Below, one piece after another: positions 57,343 to 64,000 of a stretch of DNA of 64,000 nucleotides (positions within the stretch are counted from its first letter, which is position 1; every line of letters starts with the position of its first letter). Both the position numbers and the translations under genes were made by a program. The notes beneath the pieces were generated by a model. It did no database searches, had not been told where the DNA came from, and saw nothing but the letters and a program-made list of their open reading frames with translations. This DNA is from Actinacidiphila rubida (GTDB lineage: Bacteria > Actinomycetota > Actinomycetes > Streptomycetales > Streptomycetaceae), in NCBI RefSeq assembly GCF_900110255.1, contig NZ_FODD01000008.1, positions 1 to 64,000 on the forward strand, given 5' to 3'.

Positions 57343-59391
57343 TCAGGGTCCATAGGCCGGACGGGCAGCGGCGAGGCGCCGCAGCACCTGGGTGAGCACC
57401 CGGCTGCCCGGTGGGACCGGCGACGGCTCGTACGTCCAGGCGTGGCCCACCCAGGGGTCGGCCAGATGGTCGCTGGGCAGCGGGGTGAGCCGCAGCAGCG
57501 ACCGCCACAGCGGGTCGAGCACCGGACCGTACGCCGCGGCGTCCTCGCGGTCGGCGACCAGCAGCAGGTGCACGCCCGCCGCCGGCCCCTCGTCGGCGAG
57601 GTACCGCAACTGGTTCACCGTCCGGTCGTCGAAGGCGTACGGGAACTCGTTGACGATCAGCAGCTGCTCGGCGGTGTCGAAGCCGGGCGGCAGCGCGTCG
57701 GGGGCGCCGGCGCGCATCGCCATCTGCAGCAGGTCCACCCGTTCGGTGAGCCGGCCGAGCACCTCGTTGACGCCCGCGACGCCGGACGACGGCGGCGGCA
57801 GCACCAGCGCCCCGCCGGCCTGCAGCGGCGCCAGCGCCTGCGCACCGGATCCGGCGGGGTCCAGGGCGTGCACCGCGAAGCCGCCGGCGGGATGCGAGGC
57901 GAGCAGCCGCGCCGCGATGGACACCGCGGTGTCCATCGCCACCCGCCGGTCGTCGGCGCTGTCGATCCACAGCCCGCGGTTGAGCGGCAGCCGTGCCAGC
58001 AGCGGGATCCGCAGCTCGGGCGCCTCGGGCAGGCTCAGCGTGCCGAGCCGCACCGCGAGCGGCCGCTCGTCGGGCACTTCGTAGGCGTGCCAGCACGGGT
58101 TCTCCCAGCCGGCGAACGGCGGCGGCAGCGCGGGCTCGACGACCTCGGCCTCCGCGGTGAGCTGCGCCAGGTCCCGGTCGAGCACGGCGCGGGCCTGGTC
58201 GACCAGGGCCATCTGCTTGAGCTCGGCCGCGTCGCGCGCGGCGTCGGCGGCCGTCCCGCCGCGGGTGCGGGGGTCGGCGAGCAGCCGGTCCATCTCCTGG
58301 TCGTAGCGGGACTGCGCGAAGTCCTCGGCGCTGCGGTAGGCGGCGACGGTCCTGGCCAGGTCCTCGAACATGCCCCAGATCTGGTTGTGCAGCCGCTCCT
58401 CCATCGTCCAGCCCGCGGCGTCACCGGCGACGGGCACCGGCGGACCCGGCGGGTCCTGCCGGTCCGCGCCCTGCGGCTGCCCGCCGCCGGGCGCCGGCGC
58501 CTGGGCCTGGCCGGGGAGGGACGGCGGCCGCGCGGGGGCGGCGGGAGCGGTCCCGGAGGCGGTCGCGGAGGCGGTCGCGGCGGCGGCGGCGGTCGCGGCG
58601 GCGGCCTTGCGGCGGGGGTGCTGGTAGTCGATGCGGCCGCCGCCGGGAGCCGTGGCAGGATCCGCCGCCGTGCTTCCGGCCGCGCTCGCTGCCGTGTGCG
58701 CCGGCGCGCCTCCTGCCGCGCTCGCTGCCGTGCTTCCGGCCGCGTGGGCCGGCGTGGTCGCTGCCGCGCCCGCGGCGGGAACGCGGCGGGGCGGGGCGGC
58801 TGGCAGGGGGGCGGGCGGCGCGACCGAGCGGGCGAGTTCGCGCTCGGCGGCGTGGTGGATGCGGCCCGCGGTGGCCGCCGGCTCCGGCACGCCCTGGTCG
58901 GCGAGCAGGGCCTGCAGCCCGCCGGCGTAGCCCTGGCCGACCGCCCGGATCTTCCACGCGCCCTGCCTGCGGTACAGCTCCGCGGCCAGCAGCGCGGTCT
59001 CGGCGCTCAGCCCGGTGATGGTGAAGCCGGCGATCCCGGTGCCCTCGGGGGTGGTGACGGCGATGTGCGGGGCGGGGACCGCACCGAAGTCGGTGGCCGA
59101 GTCGGGGCGCCCGCCGGGCAGTGCGAGCAGGACGTGCACCCGGTGCACGGAGTCCGGCATGGCGCCGAGGTCGACGGCCAGCCGGTGCTCGGCAGCGGCC
59201 TGCCGCGGTACCTCCACCCCGGGCAGCTGCGGTTCGCCGGGGTGCGCGAGCCACCCCTGCTGGCCGCTGACCCGCCCCTGGTCGTCTCCGAGAGTGACCG
59301 CGGCCACCACGGGGGTGCCCGCCGACACCCGGATCTCCAGCCGGTTGCCGGGCAGCGGATGGTTCTGCCCGCGGACCAGTTCGGCCGTCAT
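57343..59391 (-). CDS. TerD domain fused to an apparently inactive FtsK-like domain
   Basis: A 682-residue protein. Residues 1-180 form a TerD domain (GTPVVAAVTLGDD; ITGLSAETALLAAELYRRQGAWKIRAVGQGYAGGL). A 150-residue Ala/Pro-rich linker follows. Residues 340-682 resemble the alpha/beta core of FtsK/HerA ATPases: RIPLLARLPLNRGLW near 465, a Walker-B-like LLIVNEFPYAF near 580, and GPAAGVHLLLVADRED. The P-loop position reads IDSADDRR with no GKS/T, so ATP binding seems lost. TerD proteins bind calcium and act in membrane-linked stress responses. It lies just downstream of another terD. Confidence 0.8.
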   Translation of the reverse strand: MTAELVRGQNHPLPGNRLEIRVSAGTPVVAAVTLGDDQGRVSGQQGWLAHPGEPQLPGVEVPRQAAAEHRLAVDLGAMPDSVHRVHVLLALPGGRPDSATDFGAVPAPHIAVTTPEGTGIAGFTITGLSAETALLAAELYRRQGAWKIRAVGQGYAGGLQALLADQGVPEPAATAGRIHHAAERELARSVAPPAPLPAAPPRRVPAAGAAATTPAHAAGSTAASAAGGAPAHTAASAAGSTAADPATAPGGGRIDYQHPRRKAAAATAAAAATASATASGTAPAAPARPPSLPGQAQAPAPGGGQPQGADRQDPPGPPVPVAGDAAGWTMEERLHNQIWGMFEDLARTVAAYRSAEDFAQSRYDQEMDRLLADPRTRGGTAADAARDAAELKQMALVDQARAVLDRDLAQLTAEAEVVEPALPPPFAGWENPCWHAYEVPDERPLAVRLGTLSLPEAPELRIPLLARLPLNRGLWIDSADDRRVAMDTAVSIAARLLASHPAGGFAVHALDPAGSGAQALAPLQAGGALVLPPPSSGVAGVNEVLGRLTERVDLLQMAMRAGAPDALPPGFDTAEQLLIVNEFPYAFDDRTVNQLRYLADEGPAAGVHLLLVADREDAAAYGPVLDPLWRSLLRLTPLPSDHLADPWVGHAWTYEPSPVPPGSRVLTQVLRRLAAARPAYGP
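58671..58744. repeat. short direct repeats in the TerD-fusion linker
   Basis: TGCTTCCGGCCGCG occurs at 58671 and 58731 (60-bp period) and CCGCGCTCGCTGCCGTG at 58680 and 58716 (36-bp period). They encode an Ala/Gly/Ser/Thr linker and look prone to slippage. A GCGGTCGCGGAGGC-type run at about 58558-58605 adds a second low-complexity stretch. Confidence 0.65.
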
Positions 59392-59493
59392 GGCCGCCCC
59401 CCGTTCCCGTCGTCGGTGTGGTGTGTCCGGCCCTCGGGCGCGGGCCCGGCCGGCGCGTCGCCGGCGCCGGCCGGTGCGCGTGCCGGCCCGCCG

Positions 59494-60072
59494 CTACAGC
59501 GAGGGCAGGATGGCCGGCATCAGGTCCTGGAAGGTGCGGCCGTTGGCGGGCGTGCCGATGGCCGTCATCGTCCAACCGCCGGAGCCCCGCTGCACCTTGG
59601 CCATGATCTGGGCGGTGTAGGAGCCGCCGCCGGTCAGGGTGTAGCGGGCCAGTTCCTGGCCGTTGGTCTCGTCGACCAGGCGGCAGAAGGCGTTCTGCAC
59701 CTCGGCGAAGCTCTGGCCGGTGAACGAGTTGACGGTGAAGACGATCTGGTCGACGTGCACCGGCACGCGGGCCAGGTCGACGAGGATCGACTCGTCGTCG
59801 CCGCCCTGCCCGGCGCCGCCGACGAGGTTGTCGCCGGTGTGCCGGACCGAACCGTCGTCGCTGGTGAGGTGGCGGAAGAACACCACGTCCACCGGCTGCT
59901 TGTCGGCGAAGAGCACAGCGGAGGCGTCGAGGTCGATCTCCCGGGTGCGGCTGCCGAACAGCCCGCGGCGCGGCGCGGCCTGCCAGCCCAGCCCCATCCT
60001 GACCGCGGTCAGCGATCCCCCGTCCGCCTTGCTCAGGCTGATCTTCTGGCCCTTGGTCATGTTGACCGTCAC
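59494..60072 (-). CDS. TerD-family stress-response protein
   Basis: A 192-residue single-domain TerD protein. It opens VNMTKGQKISLSK and contains the acidic calcium-type region FFRHLTSDDGSVRHTGDN, followed by GGDDESILVDLARVPVHVDQIVFTV, typical of the family. TerD proteins are cytoplasmic and can bind calcium, associated with tellurite or other stress tolerance. GAGGGGA precedes the GTG. It lies 103 bp upstream of the TerD fusion on the same strand. Confidence 0.92.
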   Translation of the reverse strand: MTVNMTKGQKISLSKADGGSLTAVRMGLGWQAAPRRGLFGSRTREIDLDASAVLFADKQPVDVVFFRHLTSDDGSVRHTGDNLVGGAGQGGDDESILVDLARVPVHVDQIVFTVNSFTGQSFAEVQNAFCRLVDETNGQELARYTLTGGGSYTAQIMAKVQRGSGGWTMTAIGTPANGRTFQDLMPAILPSL

Positions 60073-60175
60073 GCGCTGTCCCCTCTCACCCGTCACTTCG
60101 TGTGCGTGTCCCGCACCATAACAAGACGCCACCGAAGGGGGTCCCGGTTCGCCGGCGGGAGTTCTCCCGGGGCGA

Positions 60176-62272
<2,097 letters not shown>

Positions 62273-62345
62273 GAGACCACGGTACGGCCAGCCACCGACA
62301 ATCGGCCGGGGCCGCCGGCGGCGGCCCGCTGTCGGACCCCCGCCC

Positions 62346-62351
62346 TAGGGT
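62346..62351 (+). promoter_or_regulatory. -10 hexamer for leaderless ogt
   Basis: TAGGGT ends seven bases before the GTG at 62359. The intervening GGGGGGC could also act as a weak ribosome site, so leaderless start is likely but not certain. Confidence 0.4.
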
Positions 62352-62358
62352 GGGGGGC

Positions 62359-62907
62359 GTGACTGAGGTGGCTTGGACCGTGGCGTGGACCGTGGTGGAC
62401 GCGCCGATCGGGCCCCTGCTGGTGGCGGGGACGCGGCAGGGCCTGGTGCTGGTCGGCTTCCGGGCCGGCCCGGAGTACGTGGAGCGGACGGTGGCGGCGC
62501 TGGGCCGCCGGCTGGGCGCCCCCGCGGTGGCGGACGCGGACCGGCTGGCACCGGTCACGGACCAGCTGGCCGCGTACTTCGACGGCCGGCTGCGCGCCTT
62601 CGACCTGCCGCTGGACTGGTCGCTGGCCACCGGGTTCAACCGGCGGGTGCTGCGCGAGCTGGCCGCGAGTGTGCCCTACGGCACGGTGGTGGGCTACCAG
62701 GACCTCGCCGACCGGGTCGGCGAGGGGCGCGAGGCACTGGCGGCCCGCGCGGTCGGTTCCGCGATGGGGGCGAACCCGCTGCCGGTGGTCGTGCCGTGCC
62801 ACCGGGTGATCGAGAGCGGCGGCGGCATAGGCGGCTTCGGCGGCGGCCTGGAGATCAAGCGGCAGCTCCTGGCGCTCGAGGGCGTGCTGCCCGCTCCGCT
62901 GTTCTGA
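62359..62907 (+). CDS. ogt: methylated-DNA--protein-cysteine methyltransferase
   Basis: A 182-residue suicide repair protein that removes alkyl groups from O6-alkylguanine. The acceptor Cys is in VVPCHRVI; SVPYGTVVGYQDLADRVG is the DNA-binding helix-turn-helix and GSAMGANPLP the conserved turn. GTG 62359 is preferred; GTG 62350 would add three residues. It is divergent from uvrB. Confidence 0.93.
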   Translation: MTEVAWTVAWTVVDAPIGPLLVAGTRQGLVLVGFRAGPEYVERTVAALGRRLGAPAVADADRLAPVTDQLAAYFDGRLRAFDLPLDWSLATGFNRRVLRELAASVPYGTVVGYQDLADRVGEGREALAARAVGSAMGANPLPVVVPCHRVIESGGGIGGFGGGLEIKRQLLALEGVLPAPLF

Positions 62908-63207
62908 GCCCTCCCGCCACGGACGACTGTCCGATCTATTGACAGGTTCCGCTCACCTCTCCAGGATCACTCATCGGATGTCTCAGCCGTTTCAGTCGGC
63001 GTCGGGTCGATGTCGATCGGTGTCCGTCGATGTCGATCGGTGACGCTTGGTGTCGGTGGGTGCCGGTTCGGTGACGGGCCGCCTCCGGCCTGTTGCGGGC
63101 CGTTCCGCGCTGCCGCCCCGCGCGGCACGCCGCCGGCCGCGCGGCTGAGGCCCTTGCGGATGGCACCCCATCCGCGACGAGCCGCTCCATGGACGAGGAG
63201 GGCACAG
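62908..63207. repeat. intergenic stretch with 20-bp direct repeats
   Basis: Within 300 bp upstream of the secreted protein gene, a 20-bp unit beginning GTCGATGTCGATCGGTG occurs at 63006-63025 and 63026-63045 (two differences), followed by shorter GGTGTCGGTGGGTGCCGG-type echoes to about 63075. They could be regulator sites or slippage products. No gene is visible here. GAGGAGG six bases before 63208 serves the next gene. Confidence 0.5.
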
Positions 63208-64000
63208 ATGACCACGTTCCCACGACGCCACGTGCTGGGTATGGCAGCGGGCGCAGCCGTGGGTTCCACCCTGCTCACCGCGCAGAACGCGGTGGCAGCA
63301 CCCGCCGGCACGGCCGGCGGTCCGACCGCCGGTCGGTCCGCGGGACCGGCGGGGTGGGGCTCGGTGCCCGACGCGGTGCCGGTCCCCCTGGACGGCTGGT
63401 TCGACAACGACGGCATCGACACCGCGGACGCCCGCGGCGGCGACTTCGACGGATCCGGTTACTCCTTCCCCGGTGAGGAACTGCCCTCCGGCACGGCAGT
63501 CATCGGAGGGGTGAGCTTCATCATCCCGTCGTCGGCGGCCGGCGCGAAGAACAACATCGTGGCGAGCGGCCAGCGCGTGGACCTGCCCGCGGGCCGCTAC
63601 CTGTCGGCGTCGTTCCTGGTGTCGTGCAGCTACGGCGCGGCCTCGGGCACCGCGACCGTGCACTACGCCGACGGCAGCACCTCCGACGCGGCCCTCGGCG
63701 GGGACGACTGGTACTCGGGCGGCGGCGAGCTCACCACGTCGTTCCGCTACTCCCCCGGCGGCACCGACCCGCACCCGGTCGCGATGAGCGTCACCGAGCT
63801 GTGGCTGGACCCGTCCCGCGACGCGGTCGCCGTGACGCTGCCCACCACCGGGCCCGCGACGGCCGGCACCTCGGCCCTGCACGTCTTCGCGCTGACCCTG
63901 CAGCCCCCGGCCGCCGGCCGCGCGCTGCTGCTGCGCTCGGCCGCGTCGACCAACGCGCTCACTGGTCCGAAGGCCACCCAGAGCGTCGAGGCGACCGTGC
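63208..64000 (+). CDS. secreted Tat-dependent protein, probably a carbohydrate-active enzyme (3' truncated by window)
   Basis: The first 264 residues of a protein that continues beyond the window. A Tat signal (FPRRHVLGMAAGAAVGSTL) ends near AVAAPA. The rest is a beta-rich segment (WFDNDGIDTADARGGDFDG; SFIIPSSAAGAKNNIVASGQ; RYLSASFLVSCSYG; then ELWLDPSRDAVAVTLP), like the NPCBM/NEW3-type beta-sandwich modules attached to secreted glycoside hydrolases. A hydrolase catalytic domain probably follows, but is not seen. GAGGAGG precedes the ATG. Confidence 0.7.
   Translation, partial: MTTFPRRHVLGMAAGAAVGSTLLTAQNAVAAPAGTAGGPTAGRSAGPAGWGSVPDAVPVPLDGWFDNDGIDTADARGGDFDGSGYSFPGEELPSGTAVIGGVSFIIPSSAAGAKNNIVASGQRVDLPAGRYLSASFLVSCSYGAASGTATVHYADGSTSDAALGGDDWYSGGGELTTSFRYSPGGTDPHPVAMSVTELWLDPSRDAVAVTLPTTGPATAGTSALHVFALTLQPPAAGRALLLRSAASTNALTGPKATQSVEATV

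Noticed and set aside
58555..58745. Short G/C-rich repeats that might suggest a CRISPR-like array
   Set aside because: Unit lengths and spacings are irregular, the repeats are in frame and encode an Ala/Gly linker, and there are no cas genes.

Overview
The window looks like a chromosomal core segment from Streptomyces or a very close streptomycete. GC is very high with strong third-position G/C bias. GTG starts and 4-bp ATGA/GTGA overlaps are common, and several genes have a TANNNT -10 hexamer ending 6-7 nt before the start codon (leaderless pattern). The gene set is also typical: sufR-sufT, ctaA/ctaB, tkt-tal-zwf-opcA-pgl, pgi, an RbpA paralogue, secG-tpiA-pgk-gap, whiA-yvcK-rapZ-uvrC, uvrA, uvrB. 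I see no prophage, insertion sequence, CRISPR array, plasmid gene, tRNA or rRNA.

Layout. 1-11.4 kb is accessory metabolism: a conserved acidic protein, a type-B carboxylesterase with a decayed second copy of its 3' end, a PatB/MalY-type aminotransferase divergent from a PPOX-fold flavoprotein, dapD, an MFS pump divergent from an HxlR-peroxiredoxin fusion, and a DUF2264 protein behind a LacI-like palindrome. 11.6-18.4 kb is the leftward SUF iron-sulfur operon (sufR, sufB, sufD, a Rieske ferredoxin, sufC, sufS, sufU, sufT), closed by a perfect hairpin. 18.5-25.8 kb holds an ABC exporter pair, an MFS exporter and the haem A genes ctaA and ctaB, which flank a degenerate amidohydrolase and a small protein.

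26.1-41.7 kb is central carbon metabolism: the rightward pentose-phosphate operon; leftward pgi; an amino-sugar-like locus (SIS protein, BadF-type kinase, RpiR regulator); the RbpA paralogue; secG; and leftward gap, pgk, tpiA. 42.1-51.1 kb is the tightly overlapped leftward uvrC-rapZ-yvcK-whiA operon, a Tat-exported Rieske lipoprotein, and uvrA. 51.5-54.0 kb holds a mycothiol-dependent isomerase-like protein with a metallo-beta-lactamase-fold hydrolase, and two small unknown genes facing a WYL regulator across a perfect palindrome. 55.0-62.9 kb has ctaG, terC, two TerD proteins (one fused to an apparently dead FtsK-like domain), uvrB and ogt. The window ends inside a secreted, probably carbohydrate-active protein.

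Functional links. SUF supplies clusters for respiration while ctaA/ctaB/ctaG build the haem-copper oxidase. The pentose-phosphate operon supplies NADPH, and the glycolytic genes lie beside regulators tied to carbon flux (yvcK, rapZ, RpiR). All three UvrABC subunits plus Ogt fall within 18 kb. No large undescribed system is evident. The most unusual local features are the HxlR-peroxiredoxin fusion with its perfect operator, the TerD/pseudo-FtsK cluster, the WYL operator over a start codon, the esterase-tail duplication and the amidohydrolase with eroded metal ligands.
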